From Membranipora membranacea (lineage: Eukaryota; Bryozoa; Gymnolaemata; Cheilostomatida; Membraniporidae): 64,000 bases of DNA. Under the pieces are notes generated by a model, which was not told the origin of the DNA, did no database searches, and saw only the letters and a list, made by a program, of their open reading frames with translations. Where the stretch lies: assembly GCA_914767715.1 (NCBI GenBank), contig OU612070.1, positions 21,750,025 through 21,814,024 on the forward strand, in the 5' to 3' direction. Position 1 is the first letter of the stretch; each line of letters starts with the position of its first letter. A program made the position numbers and the translations under genes. Below are positions 1-12,208 of this stretch, in pieces.

Positions 1-2780
1 GTCAGTGGGTTGATTATCTGACTGTGAAATTATCCATCAAATCTATAAATCCTGCTCAGAGTTATACCAACAGGTTACAAAGATATGTGTCTTCTCATCC
101 TGGAACTTCATCACACGCTTTGTAGATGATGAAATATAAAATAACAATATTTGCTGTGTTCACATGACTGTGCATATGAGATGGCATTTCAAGCTTCTGG
201 CTTGTCATCAGTGTCTGGCTGGTATTATTACCTCATTTAAAATCATACTGTAAATTCCGGAAATAGAGGAGATACTGTCTACAGCTTTAATCTACCCCTT
301 CATTCTGCTAAGGACAACATTATAAGTCAACTGCACTGAGCCCAATCCCAAAAGAGCTGAAACAATGACTCTGTAGATATCATATCTGCAAATTTTTGAA
401 CATTATTTTATACATGAGATACAACCCAATGAAGTGCAGAATGTGAAAGTTTCCACTTATAAAGGCAGTCTACACAAGGAGTTTGAAAAAGGAGTTGAAA
501 CGGCCTCTCATTTCAAATTGCTGTTTGTCTCCACTAGTAATTGTCCTCTCTTTATCAGCAAAGGTTTTCCATGACCACAGCCAATCAGAGCAGAGACTGC
601 AGAGAGTGAGTTCCTGCCGAAAAGAAGTACAACTTGAGGTGCTGTAATAATTTTGATGAACTGTCCAATCAGCAAGAGCATAGTTGTGGAATCCCATTTA
701 TCAAGATGGGCTCTACCGCAAATTTCCTAAAGTGTTTGAACCTCTTGAAAAGAAACTAAACTAAGTAGCAGAGAGATGTAGATAGCACTCAGGTATAGTC
801 CATGTTTCAAACTATAGTCTAATTTTACCTGGGACTCCAAAGCCCTCTGCTACTCATATGAAAAGGGAAAGTTCAAGTGCAGACATGGCCATAAATTTGC
901 CTCATAATTTGGTAAACATCAATGGCGATTTTCATCAGTCAAACGTGGTATGTTATGCCTCCCTTTGTCACTTAGGTGTTAGAAAGGGCTTATTTAAGTA
1001 CTTCTACTACTTTTATCTGGTCTAAGTTCCTCACATGTTTTTTAAATGGCGAATGAATGATTTATTTTCAGTCTCTCTATCCCCCATCAAACATTTGCAT
1101 TGGAATTATAATTCAATACCCTGCAAAAGTGGTTACTATATTACTAGCTATGTCTCATCTACACTTGTGGTGATTTACATCATGATATATTGTCTCTGGG
1201 TGTCTGAATATACCATTGAGTAAACATGTCAAATATTTTAATAATTTTCAACTGGAGACAAACAAATAAAAAGACTGCGGACTTAAATGAATTTTAATGG
1301 AGGGACCATATTAGTACAACCCTTGGAAACAGCCTTGTTAAATCACAGGCTACATTTCGTTTCCACTCCCTCTCTGTACCTCCCTGGTCTACATGTGTTA
1401 TTGAAACTGAGAGTGGTAAAACAGAAACTAAAATGTGTCTGGTCATACATATCGCTATATGATTATGAAGTGTCCAATAGGTTTTAATTTATTTCAGCTG
1501 GAGGTACCTGTGGATAATTAAAGGAAATGGTCCATTTATAATGATTCTACTGTTCTGCAGAAATTTTAAACTTAAGTAGAAGGTCTCCCATATGGGTTGT
1601 AATCAATTATATCAGATTAATAAATACAATATCATTATATGAATAACTAATTTACACCGTCCAAAGATTTTAAGTACTGTCAATCAAATAATTTTTGGAG
1701 ATATATATGCAATATTTTTTTGGCTGATAATTTTATCCTAAACAGAGGTTTTCTTTAACGTGCCAAAGAAATTACAGCAAAAATTAGTGTGTGAAAATAA
1801 AGAAAAAACGTTTTGTGTTTGGAGGATCGATATGTATACCATATCAGAATTTCTTCACAACCAGTTCGTAATTAATACATCACAAGGGTATTTTGATACT
1901 TCTTACAATATTTAAGAACATAGCAAGTGGTCTTTGATAGATACAGTAAAAACAAGCTATCCAGATAGAAATAGCTGGTCGATTGTTGACGAACAAAACT
2001 GTTCAAGGCCTGCCTTTTGCTGATCTTACTTACAACAAAACTGTTATTTATTTTATTTCATTGCCAAAGGTGGCTGGGAATCAATATAAATGGCTCCGTC
2101 AGAAAGGGCTCTTATGTGAGGATGGTACCTGTAGGCCTGATCACTTCTGGCCCAAAACCAACATATGGCCTCAGTGTGAATTGTGTGTACTGTGTGCTAT
2201 TATGTATTCTGTTGGCTACTTATTATATAATGGTATTATCTGCACATACAACTGAAGTTAACATGGTCCCATACAGAGGAGATCCATCGCCTTGTCCTCA
2301 TTGATTGATTGAAAATTAAATTCACATTTGTCATCATATTATTATAACTCCGCTCAGTCTAATTAATTTCAACTTCAACGCATTTACACAATTCAAATTT
2401 ATTTTCCTTTTTTTCTAATTTGTAAAGAAGCTGCGTTGTTCATTCTTCAAGCTTTATTCATTTATGACTTTATTATGGTTAATTTACTAAAAATAACAAT
2501 ATTTTACAGCAGAAAATATTGTTCCGATTTTGATAAACTTTGATGAAAATGGTGATCTGCCTCATAAGGTGCCCGATGACTGCCCTGACCAAACTGGTCA
2601 TCAAATAATTTAGAAATTATCTCTCTAGTAATGAAAGTTTGATTGAAAATATCATTCATTTGAAAAACATGATATAGATTCGAAAAAGGTGTGTTATTTA
2701 CCCCTCAGGTCAGAGAAAAATGATTAATAAAATATTATGATATGATAGAAACAGTCGATTCGCTGTAAGAGTTTGATTAA
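1..2780. other. Intergenic, no gene recognised
   Basis: I see no recognisable gene here. The stretch is AT-rich with only short open frames. The one mildly suggestive piece is a plus-strand frame at about 2070-2304 with one hydrophobic segment (around LLCILLATYYIMVL) and a short polar tail ending in a stop, followed by an ATTAAA. It could be a last exon of a membrane protein, but no partner exon or family match was found. The end at 2780 is the 3' flank of the minus-strand transporter gene. Confidence 0.5.
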
Positions 2781-3808
2781 TTAATGAGAACTTTGCTGAG
2801 TTCCGTCCTCTCCTGCTTCTTCTCCCTCAAACCTATCACCTCTGGTACAGGCCACACTCTGCATAACTATAGGCAGGGCAGCACAGACAACTCCAAACCC
2901 GAGAGCAAAAGTTGTTATTACAGAGATACCGACACTATCTACAGTACTACCGAGCACAGGTAGGAATGTGAGATCACTTACCCCCGCACCGATAGAGAGA
3001 ACAGTAACACCAACAGCTGTTACAGTCATGTAACGGTTAGTCCAGGCTAAACCTGAGGGATAACACGGACCAATAAATATACCAGCCACACACACTGAAG
3101 CCCACAGCACAGTCTTATTAGATCCAAAGAAAAATATAACAAGGCCAGCAGCAAGATTACCAAGACCCTCAATAAAGATAAAAATCTTCATCGGGATATA
3201 ATTAGTAGCCATGAAGCCTCCGAATCTACCAGCTGTGAAGGAGAGCCAGAATGCTGTGAGGAGGTTTGCAGCTTCTTGTTTAGAGAGACACGCATGCTGT
3301 CGGCCGTAGGAGTACAGAAACTTTCCATAGATTCTATCACCAGCTATTGCACTATAAATCCATATGAACATGAGGATATACAGTAGAATTGCATAGACTG
3401 GGTGACCGGGGGAACAGGTGTTTGGGTTGAATATCTGCTTAATCTTGAGATCCTTAGCCTGAGAAGCTGCACCGTTCGCGGCCTTCCTCTTACCAAAGAA
3501 GAAGTAACCAAACCAGAGGGCAGAGCTAGCTGCTATGCAGACCGTCACGATCCAGAATCCTATGGCCAGGTTGTCTGAGGGTTCTTGAGCCATAGTTGGG
3601 ATATTGGTACCGTTTAGTGATAATTCTTCAGACGTTAAGTCACAGGCTGGGTTTGTAATTGCCTCCTCTTGTGTTAGAAGTACATCACTGATGAAAGGTG
3701 CTACTATTTGAGGGACGATGAAGCTACCCGCCCCATAACCCAGATGAATGAGATGAAGTGGTCCATTGGCTTTCTCCTTCCAGATATCCATAATGATCAC
3801 CTGTCCAG
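2781..3808 (-). CDS. Last exon of MFSD4-like transporter
   Basis: The long terminal exon has an acceptor TTGTAG just before CTGGACAG. It encodes about 340 residues with repeated hydrophobic segments typical of the C-terminal two thirds of an MFS permease. The first residues, AGQVIIMDIWKEKANGP, match the family pattern where transmembrane segment 4-5 meets a Trp/Gly-Pro motif. The open frame is unbroken to the stop. Confidence 0.8.
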
Positions 3809-6800
3809 CTACAAGGAGGAAAAAGAGACATCTCAGGCTAGGCTCAAATCATTACTTATGTAAAGGACTGCAGAATATTATTGATAGTTTTTGCTACCAA
3901 TTATTGGGCACCCAGTACCTGCTTTGCAGGTGAATTAGCTCCAATTTTTTCAATGTGTAATAAGTGTACATTGGCATGGGAAAGTTATGTGCCAGAAATC
4001 AATTTCTGATGGGGACGATTATTGAAGTGCAAATAGTTGGTCATTAATTAGGATAGGAAGAATGTAACACTCAACATTCCACAAACGCATCATATGTATA
4101 AGAACTTACCGACATTGATGATAACCTCAAGCCATCCCTCGAGCAGAAACAGAGCGAAGAGAAGCTCAATCCACTGACTGTATGGTACAATGGCGTTAAG
4201 TACGGCACAGACAGCCACACAGATAGCTAAGATTAAGTCAGCCTTAGAGTGAAATTTGTCCACGAGTAATCCTCCACCTAATATAATATACAAATCATGT
4301 GTCATCTAAATATACTATGTATTGGAAGTTTGGAGGGAAATTCAACCACACAATAATATTTTGTTGGTGATTAACAGAATATAATGAGACATGAAAATGG
4401 TCTTATTATATTTATTCACTCATTTGTTCATCTTTAAAGGAGACACTTGATTGACTGAGGAGTCTGCAATATCTCCAGTATATCTAAGCGTTGGGCCTGG
4501 CTGGAAAACTGCTATAAAACCATAATCAGAATTTGATTTGCATTATAATGTAAAACATTGAGATTGTCATGACAGTTTAAATAGATACTGTCATTGTCAT
4601 TGTAATTTCATCACCATGAGACCAGGTTGACGTAGATGGAAGTGACATTTTATGAAGTTATAAATCTCTTTTGGCCCAGGAAAATCAGCTTGGGTTGGTA
4701 ATATATTTTTGAGGTATATTAAAATTGCTAAAGTCACTTTAAAGGTCAAGAGTTTGATATTTTCAAGCTCCATAATGCTTGAAAGTGATAAACCTCTCGT
4801 AGCATAATTATTATCATTTACTTTATTTAATGTATTATTCAATTCATTAGTAAGAACCATGAACATATATATACTCTAGACTGGAAACTATTGGCTGTTT
4901 GAACAGGCTCAGTGTCCTCTCTAATTCAGTGACGCGACGTTACTGAGCTTTTCAATTTTTCTCTGTAGTGCATAGGTCAGAATAGGAGTTATCTCCACCT
5001 AAATGTAATGTGTGAATATAAGACCTTCTTATTTCTAAATATGACCACGACAGCTGGGTATAACCAGCGAATTTTATAGAACATATAGTAATAAAGTATA
5101 AAATGTGATCAGTATATCGTGCCATCAAATATTGTGTGTGCCATAACAACATATGCTATAGCATGTTTCTGGTCTTAACATTTGTTAAAAAAAGGTGCGT
5201 CAATAACACTAGTTTGTTCCCTCAGAGGACGGTGGTGGTGGAAGGATATTTAAAAAGCTGTGTATCAAATCAGTTTGTACCTATGTATAGTCTATATTGA
5301 GTCAAGATCTACAAAGTTTTCCAGGGACCTAAGTCTACAACATGAGTGCGGCTTCGTCTGATTCAAATTTTCTAAGGTAGGAAAGCCAGAAGATTTTTCT
5401 TCTGTCTGCGACTTCCTAATGTATTAAACAGAAAACGTTAGATATCAGCTGCTGGTACTCAGAATTTGCAATTCGCACCCTATACCCATATCTACAATAC
5501 CCTTTAGCAGCTGTGGGCAACCTGCGGCCTTTTTGCCAGTGCGGCCTAATGGATAATCTTTTGCGGCCTAATTGTAGCCTTATACCTAAAAAAATTATTA
5601 CACATCAATTTTGGTTCCTCTTTCTATATTTGGAGAACCATGTGTGCATAGCGCTCTGAAAGAACTATCTATTTCAAAATCGTGGCCTTTCTCTGGTCTG
5701 CAATGTAGCAAAGCTTCCCCAGCCACTTTACACAAAATCATCATAACTTTGGTACTGGTGCCAACGACTCTTAAGGTGTTTTTCTTTCGAAATAACACAA
5801 AACAGTGACATTTGGATGATAAAATTACAAAGTTCTCTAAGATAATAGCAATAAGTATTTTTTGCAAAACAGTCATCTTGGACGAAAGGGAGATTTGTAT
5901 CAAAAAGTCTCTTTATTACAAGTGCTCCTGCAGTATGGCTGAAGTTTTCCATTTTTCATTTCACAACCATTTGCAAAAGATTGCCCCCTTGCAGGAGGGT
6001 GGGCGCAGTAAGCTGAAGATGATGACAGGACGCAAAGAATTCCAAAAAAAATTTCCGCTGCGCGACAATACTTTTTTCTCCGCCACAACTGCCCCGTTAT
6101 GAACTTTTTACACTTTTACCGCTAGGAGGGCCCTACAGCACCCATCCCACCCTGCCCTTTGCCATACGCATAAAAACAGACACATACAAAATCCAATCAT
6201 GAGATAAAATGACGTCACAAAACTCCAGAAGATTAGATAAACCCACATTTCTGCTGAGTTAATGGTTCTTACGACATACTGCAGTCTTTACACAAATCTG
6301 AGTATTAACAAAATAGGAAGTTCCAAAATTGTTAGTCCAGTTTCAATCTTATCCCTGAAAGATATGTTGCGGCCTTTTGAGTTGAGCCTGTAGAAAATGT
6401 GGCCTTTTTCAAGAAAAGGTTGCCCATCCATGCCCTATAGGATATAAATATTCACTGATTTAAATTTAGCGACCTGGCCAAGAATAGGAAAACTTACTAG
6501 TGAATCATTAATGAATATCGATTTTGTAAATCCACAATGTATAATATCATTGGTACCTATTGGATACAAGCTGTCACAGGGTCATATCGAAAGTAAGGTC
6601 ATCTGGGGGGTTCAATAACAATCCAGATGTAGTGCAGTTCACTGCCGCCCTGAAGAGGCTTCTGATCAAGCCTGAAATAACCCCATCTAGCAACGCCAAC
6701 TGTCTCGACTTGAGCAGTGACTCCCAGCTGCTTCTCAGAAAGAAAAAAAGAACTAAATCAACCGAAGGCGAGCTTCAACTAGATTCAAATGACCTAAAGA

Positions 6801-9062
6801 TCAAGCTTGAGCTATCGAAACCTGTCACAGATATTGTTGAGTATATTGGTAAGTGAGCACAACTCTTGAAAAAACAGTGCAAATGCTGCAATTTTACACA
6901 ATCTTAGTACCCTTGAAGATCTTAGCTTTTCAACTTATCTACAAAAATGCTGAGTCTTGATGATCTAAAATGAAAATTGTCCCAGTTTCTAAATGTTTGT
7001 TTTTTGGATTGGAAAGCAAAGGCATGATATAATGAATACATTATAAAGTAAAAAAACAATTAGCCAGTTGTACACATAAATACATATTTAAATAGATTAA
7101 ATATATACTATTAATTACTCAATGCGTACATCTTTCTCTGATAGGAGGTTTCATAACCAGAACGATGCAACAAAGCTGTAGCCTCTGTGTCGAGGATGTG
7201 GCCAAAGCGAGGGAAGGTGACATGCCGACACTAATCAAACTTAGGAATCGTGGTGGACTCAAAATCCCTTCCGAAGCAGTTTTTAGAGTGTGCCTTTTGT
7301 CAGAGAGAGTAATCAGATCATTGCTTAAAACAGGTTTGGGTCCTAAATTCCCAGAACTTGCCCGGCTGCACAGTCTATCAAAGATTATAGAGTCAGGCCA
7401 TCTCTCATTATTCAGTTTTGCTGAGCATGCAAGCAGCGTTATGAGGGAAATAATCAATCGTTATGTAAGGATCCGCGCTCATCATGAGGCCGTTTTTAAA
7501 ACGGAGGCAAACACTCTGATTCGGTCCAAAATGACCCGCCTCCCTATATTCAGCCATGTCTGATAAGATATGTCTTGGTAAATATACAGCTACTAAATTA
7601 TCAATTCATTTGGCCAGTCTGAGCCACTTTTATTTTCTCTACAGCATGCACATTTAACTCAATATGATTGATTGGGCCAGTCTGGGCCATTTTTTGAATA
7701 GACAATAATCTTGCTTAATTTTTGAAGGTCTTTAACTTAACAAAAGTTTTTTTCGGATTGATTAGGCCAGTCTAGGCTGCATTTAAATCATTCATGATAA
7801 TAGTTCAATTTCTTATCCCTATCAATATTTTATTCATGTCCTGTCACAAGCCAGCGGATTATTCCCACAAGGTGAGTTAAATTGTGGTATTTTATCAAAT
7901 CTTATTTCCTCTGCGATGAAGAGACCTGTTGTTCTGCCAGTTAATTTTCTTCAAAAGTATGGTCTCAATACCCACCAAATGTTGGGGAAACACTAGACAT
8001 CCAGGTCATATGTGAGATTATAAACCCCCAACGTTATTGAAAGATTCCACTGCTCATAATTTGTGGATTTTTACACAGATTGATACATGTGTATCAGGGA
8101 GGGATGTGTAGGAATGCCATGTCAATCTTAGACCAAAATTTCTAGCTTATGCTTGTTTAAAGTCTCAGTGAGATTGATGCAGGAGCAGCTAATCTTCAAC
8201 AAGATTATCATGCAAAATCACTGAATCGATATGAAGAGCAAAGACTCAGTGTTCTGAGCTCAGATTTTAAGCCTTTAGTTGACAAAATACATTTGAAATT
8301 CAACCACACTCAAGGACCATCAGTATTATCCATCTTACGGTTACATGTCTGACAGTTGGAAAGATCAGACGCAGTTAATTCAGTAAAAATGCTGAGCAAA
8401 ACCTTAAATTTACAATAGTCGATGCACCATTTTTCATACAAATTCTTCAGGCCAGAAACAGCTCAATGTAAGTTGTTATTGCACGGACAATATTTGATTG
8501 CACGATATACTGATCACATTTTATACTTAATTACTATATGTTCTATAAAATTCGCAGGTTATACCCAGTTGTAGTGGTCATAATTAGAAATAAGAAGGTC
8601 TTATATTCACACATTATATTTATGTGGAGATAACTCCTATTCTGGCCTATGCGCTACAGTGAAAAAGTGAATAGCGGAGTAACGTCGCGTCACTGAATTA
8701 GAGAGGACGCTCTAAGCCAGTAGTTTCCAGACTATAGTATTTATATGTTTATGGTAAGAACTCTCTGGAAGATTCTAACTAGGGGGACAGTCATCCAATC
8801 ACGAGGGAGATAGAGAAATTCTACTCTCCTATCTTAAGTTCAAAGGTCAACAAAGCAATTTACTATATTCCTAAAATGTCCTACAACGTGCCCCGTCTCC
8901 TAAATAGCTGATATAGTGTTATATACCGTGTGCGTACCTAGAATAGAGCCTGCGAGTCCTCCCGTGCCCCTCATAGTGAGCATTAGACATAGAAGCCTAT
9001 GTAGTGCTGTTCTTAAACATTAGCTCTTGGAAGGTGGCTCCATTAACCTCCGACCACAGGCC
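2781..9062 (-). CDS. MFSD4/NaGLT1-like sugar transporter, partial, probably damaged
   Basis: Major facilitator superfamily membrane transporter resembling MFSD4A/MFSD4B (the sodium-dependent glucose transporter 1 group), inferred to act in the plasma membrane. Three exons join in phase: 9062-8938, 4277-4110 and 3808-2781 (stop TAA at 2781-2783). Family-like stretches are RGTGGLAGSIL followed across the splice by GGGLLVDKF, and NVAGQVIIMDIW followed by GPLHLIHLGYGAG. The last exon alone encodes many hydrophobic segments and an acidic tail ending QQSSH. Exon 9062-8938 reads VNGATFQELMFKNST in one frame, then needs a 1-nt shift to continue as LHRLLCLMLTMRGTGG, so it carries a frameshift or a sequence error. 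The 5' exons before 9062 were not found. The intron between the first two exons contains P-type element copy A. The gene may be a recent pseudogene; the last two exons look intact. Confidence 0.66.
5500..6440. mobile_element. Non-autonomous hAT element nested in P copy A
   Basis: The element is 5508-6432 (925 bp), beginning CAGCTGTGGGCAACC and ending GGTTGCCCATCCATG. The flanks are near-identical 8-bp duplications, CCCTTTAG and CCCTATAG, with the central TA seen in many hAT (Buster-type) targets. The matching stretch of P copy B (around 16,644-16,651) has a single uninterrupted copy of the target, CCTATGGG on the plus strand, so the empty site is visible within this same window. No transposase frame is present. 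Near both ends it has repeated GCGGCC-containing subterminal motifs. Confidence 0.87.
6560..7563 (+). pseudogene. P/THAP9-type transposase, C-terminal remnant
   Basis: Two exons are visible, about 6575-6848 and 7145-7563, joined by a GTAAGT donor and a TTTCTCTGATAG acceptor in matching phase. The first contains KVRSSGGFNNNPDVVQF, the Gly-Gly-Asn-Asn-Pro signature found near the end of P-element-type transposases. The second begins GGFITR, then CSLC, then IKLRNRGGLKIPSEAV, the other conserved C-terminal block of THAP9/P transposases. The N-terminal THAP DNA-binding domain and the catalytic region are absent from the element, so it should not make an active enzyme. The exon open frames are nonetheless free of stops, which suggests a fairly young copy. 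Confidence 0.8.
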
Positions 9063-9623
9063 CTGTAACATAAGATGGGGTCACAGGCTAATGATCAGAT
9101 CTGTAACAGGTTTGGATATATCAGGATATGTCAGCTCATATCTACTGATGTCTAATACAGGATGTAAAATAATGTGCCGGATTCAGAGACTCAGCTCAAT
9201 GAAATCAGTCATGAAACTGACTACACAGACTGTTCATTTGTTATGTTCAATTTTGTGGCTTGCCCCGGCAAAACTTTTGCTCACGCAAAGGGGGATCTAC
9301 ATCTGGGAAGCAAGCTCAGTTTTCAAACAACAGATTGCATCAAGTTTTTAAACAGGATTATCTAGATCCCTGACTCTGGTTAAGGATTTCATGTCAGAAA
9401 AATGAGTGTAATGTTCTAAAACATCAGGTCGCTGGCATCATCAACTAAGGAGTTATCGATATAACATACACTATGAGTAGATAAGAAACACATTATATCA
9501 GCCATTGACCACTGTGGAGATTGATCGAGATAAGATAGTGTTTGGTCAGAAACACTGTGGTTGTGGTGGTAGAGCAAGATGGATAAATGGTTTGCCCCCC
9601 TCCCCCCATTCTATCACCCGCGC

Positions 9624-9792
9624 CTATAACATGAATACCTACTATAGCCATCCATACTATGACATGAATACTTAATATAGCCATCCATACTATAACATGA
9701 ATACTTACTATAGCCATCCATACTATAACATGAATACTTAATATAGCCATCCATACTATAACATGAATACTTATTATAGCCATTCATACTAC
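9624..9792. repeat. 33-bp minisatellite, array 1
   Basis: About five tandem copies of a 33-bp unit containing ATAGCCATCCATACTATAAC followed by ATGAATACTTACT. The unit is a multiple of three with no stop in some frames, so it yields spurious repetitive open frames on the minus strand. A second array of the same unit in the same orientation lies at 12209-12347. Confidence 0.9.
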
Positions 9793-9892
9793 TAGAACTG
9801 ATAAGATCAGAGACCACCGAAAAGGAGCAAAACTATTCGTTTCAGTTGGACAGATCGTAGCTTAGTTCACTCATGGTTCACTGGTCAGAGTG

Positions 9893-9986
9893 AACATATA
9901 TACGATTCATTTGTCTATATTCGGAGTTGCTCCCCTGTCCATTGGAGGAAAAACAACTCCGAATTTAGGCAAATGGATCAATATTG
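9893..9986. repeat. Hairpin MITE with GGAGTTGCTCCCCT arm
   Basis: An imperfect inverted repeat. The left arm has GATTCATTTGTCTATATTCG then GAGTTGCTCCCCTGTCCATT. The right arm, reversed, has GATCCATTTGCCTAAATTCG then GAGTTGTTTTTCCTCCAATG. A related hairpin sits at 57705-57811. The second hAT element inserted directly at its right edge. Confidence 0.65.
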
Positions 9987-10627
9987 ATCTAGAGCATGGG
10001 TGGGCAACCTTTTCTAAAAATATCCCACATTTTACACAGGCTCAACACAATTAGGCGCAACATATCATTCAGGTAAATAATCGGAACCGGAGTAACAACT
10101 ATGTACAAACTAAAACAGATTTATTTGTAAAAGCTGTGGTATGTTGCAAGGAACTTCAGCTCAACAGAAATACCGAATGCGAATTGCAAATGCTTGTAAA
10201 ATTAGATGCAATCTGGAACATTTCAGCGATAAAGCAGGAGCATTTGTAACATGAAAACTTGTTGATACTCATCTGCATTTCTTGTTCAAGGTGACAGACT
10301 TGCTAAAAAACTAATTACTATGATATTAACGAAAATTTTTATTCGATTTCCCAAAGGTCACCGTTTTGGGTTATTTTGAAAATAAAGCACAAAGTTAAGA
10401 TGATTATGTCTAGAAACGGCTTTGGAAGCTACATGCTTAATGCTGAATGGCCACTATTTTGAAATATATTGTGCCTACATACTTGAATATCAAGATTACA
10501 AAATGCGAGAATCGAAATTAATGTGTAATATATATCTTTTCAGGCATAAGGCCACAATCAGCCCGCAAAATATTGTTCATTAAGCCGCACTGGAAAATAG
10601 ACCAGGTTGCCAACAGCTGATCTAGAG
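9987..10627. mobile_element. Non-autonomous hAT element, second copy
   Basis: The element is 9995-10619 (625 bp) between perfect 8-bp duplications ATCTAGAG (9987-9994 and 10620-10627). Its ends, CATGGGTGGGCAACC and GGTTGCCAACAGCTG, match those of the copy at 5508-6432 in reverse orientation. Subterminal stretches also align: in reverse it reads CCAGTGCGGCTTAATGAACA where the other copy reads CCAGTGCGGCCTAATGGATA. It has no coding capacity and is an internally shortened relative of the first copy. Confidence 0.87.
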
Positions 10628-11590
10628 GTATGCAGGACTTTTACTTCCACCAAATAGGAATTAGCGGTGTAAAATTCTAGAATCCGACAATATCTCACAA
10701 ACACAACTATGTCTGAGAATTAAACCCACAGCTTTTTTTGCAGCCCATTAGGTAATTGTTACTGAGACATAATTCATCTCATGTCATGATATATGCTGCC
10801 TGGTAAAAAAAGAACTGTAGCAAGCTTTTAACGAATAGGAATATCTATGATTGGTGTTACACGTCACAAATACAACGACACAACAAATTATACAAGCGAT
10901 TTGTTCTAGATAAAAAATTAACATAATAAGGAGATTGCAATTGCCGCTATCTGCACTTATGACAGGCCGTACATGGGCAGCTACTATAAGAGAACTGAAT
11001 AATAGTATAGTCTGTGACAAGTTTGCATGAATGAATGAAAATAATTAAGAAATCATAGCAATAGCTGCTGTTATTTAAACTCACATGGGAGAAGTGTAAA
11101 GCATATTTTATATGATAACTCCTAGGAGCACAGAGTTTAACAATGGGTATATCCAGGGGCGTATATTCTAAAAGATTTCACTCACTGACTTTTTAGAGAT
11201 GAGCATAATGATGGGGCGCAGATCCACACGCTGTAGGCGTGTCGGGGAGGGGCGCTTTAGCGCCCTCCCACCACGGAAATTTTTGCATATCGGTAGCAAA
11301 ATAGTGCAAGCAGAGAGGTATTTCAATAGCTCACTGAGCTGTTGGGTACTTGCAGAAAACAACTCAATAGCAGTAGAAGATTACGGTAAAAATGCTCCAG
11401 TTATAAAGCACCCATTTGGAAGGAAGGCAGACACTCTACACACTGAGCTATTCAGCCTGGCTTTAAAATCTGCTCTTTGATATGCTATTTATAGGTGAGG
11501 AATTACGGTAGTAAGCTACACCCAGTCCCCATGACTTGCACACAGTAATCATGGATTGCTAATATAGCCATTGCGGTATATCGGCCCCCT
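10628..11590. other. No gene recognised
   Basis: AT-rich sequence between the hAT copy and a duplicated block. A plus-strand frame at 11199-11480 (93 codons) has no family signature, no clear splice context and a Gly/Arg-rich start that looks incidental. I do not call it a gene. Confidence 0.5.
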
Positions 11591-11596
11591 TTAGTC

Positions 11597-11855
11597 ATTA
11601 GCCTTTGAACCTTGGAAATTTCTATCAAAGCAGATGGCTTTGAACCATTGATAATACTATTAAAGCAGATTTTAAACGCTTTGCCCAGGCACTAAGGCTT
11701 AAATGATTTGCTCAGGTATGACTGTTCTTTTAGTTATTAGCCTTTGAACCATAGATATTTCGATTTGAGCAAATTTTAACGATCGACATTGCTATTGAAG
11801 CAGATTTTACACATTTTTTCCAGGCACTTAGGCTTTATTAAGTTGCACTGATGAT
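11597..11855. repeat. Degenerate tandem duplication, about 145 bp unit
   Basis: Two adjacent diverged copies. Each runs from TTAGCCTTTGAACC through AAAGCAGATTTTA or GAAGCAGATTTTA to CCAGGCACTAAGGCTT or CCAGGCACTTAGGCTT. The first begins near 11597 and the second near 11738. There is no coding content. Confidence 0.6.
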
Positions 11856-12208
11856 TGATCGAGGATTGCACATAGACAAAACATTGTTATGCAATCTCAT
11901 AGACATAGACAAAACTATGTCTATGGGATTGAATAAAAATGGCTAGAAAAAGCCAAAAGACCTGTGCTGGCTGTTGCAAGTTTTCTATGTCATAGCATCA
12001 CCTGCTGTTTTTCTTACTACTCCCAAAGAGAAGATCAGGTATGAATCTAGTTATCCTGACAAAAATTGAGGATGGATAGGCAAAACTGTAGGTGTTTATT
12101 GTGTGCAAAAATGGGGCTCAGCTGCCACATAAGTTGTCAGAAGTCCCCTATGAGAACTGCTTCATGGGCATTGCCATAATACACCCTCAAACTTCGTTTT
12201 CGGTGGGA

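Larger units (their letters stand above)
4850..8761. mobile_element. P-type DNA transposon, copy A, with TSD
   Basis: The element proper is 4858-8753 (3,896 bp). It starts CATGAACATATATATACTCT and ends with the inverted equivalent, and it is flanked on both sides by the identical 8-bp duplication GTAAGAAC (4850-4857 and 8754-8761). An 8-bp duplication and CA...TG ends fit the P superfamily. The inverted ends stay alignable for about 340 bp (4858 to about 5200 against about 8413-8753), far longer than the 31 bp of the classical Drosophila P element. Inside are two exons of the C-terminal half of a P/THAP9-type transposase. No THAP zinc finger or catalytic core was seen. The element is interrupted by a hAT insertion at 5508-6432. 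It lies in an intron of the MFSD4-like gene, in the opposite transcriptional orientation. It is not autonomous as it stands. Confidence 0.88.

Noticed and set aside
5598-6102. Frames on both strands inside the first hAT element
   Set aside because: No transposase signature (no BED finger or dimerisation block); the element is non-autonomous.
9493-9817. Minus-strand repetitive frames (IHVIVWMAI-type and YSCYSMDGY-type)
   Set aside because: They are translations of the 33-bp minisatellite, whose unit length is a multiple of three; there is no start context, splice logic or family.
11199-11480. 93-codon plus-strand frame
   Set aside because: No conserved motif, flanking exons or promoter; composition not convincing.
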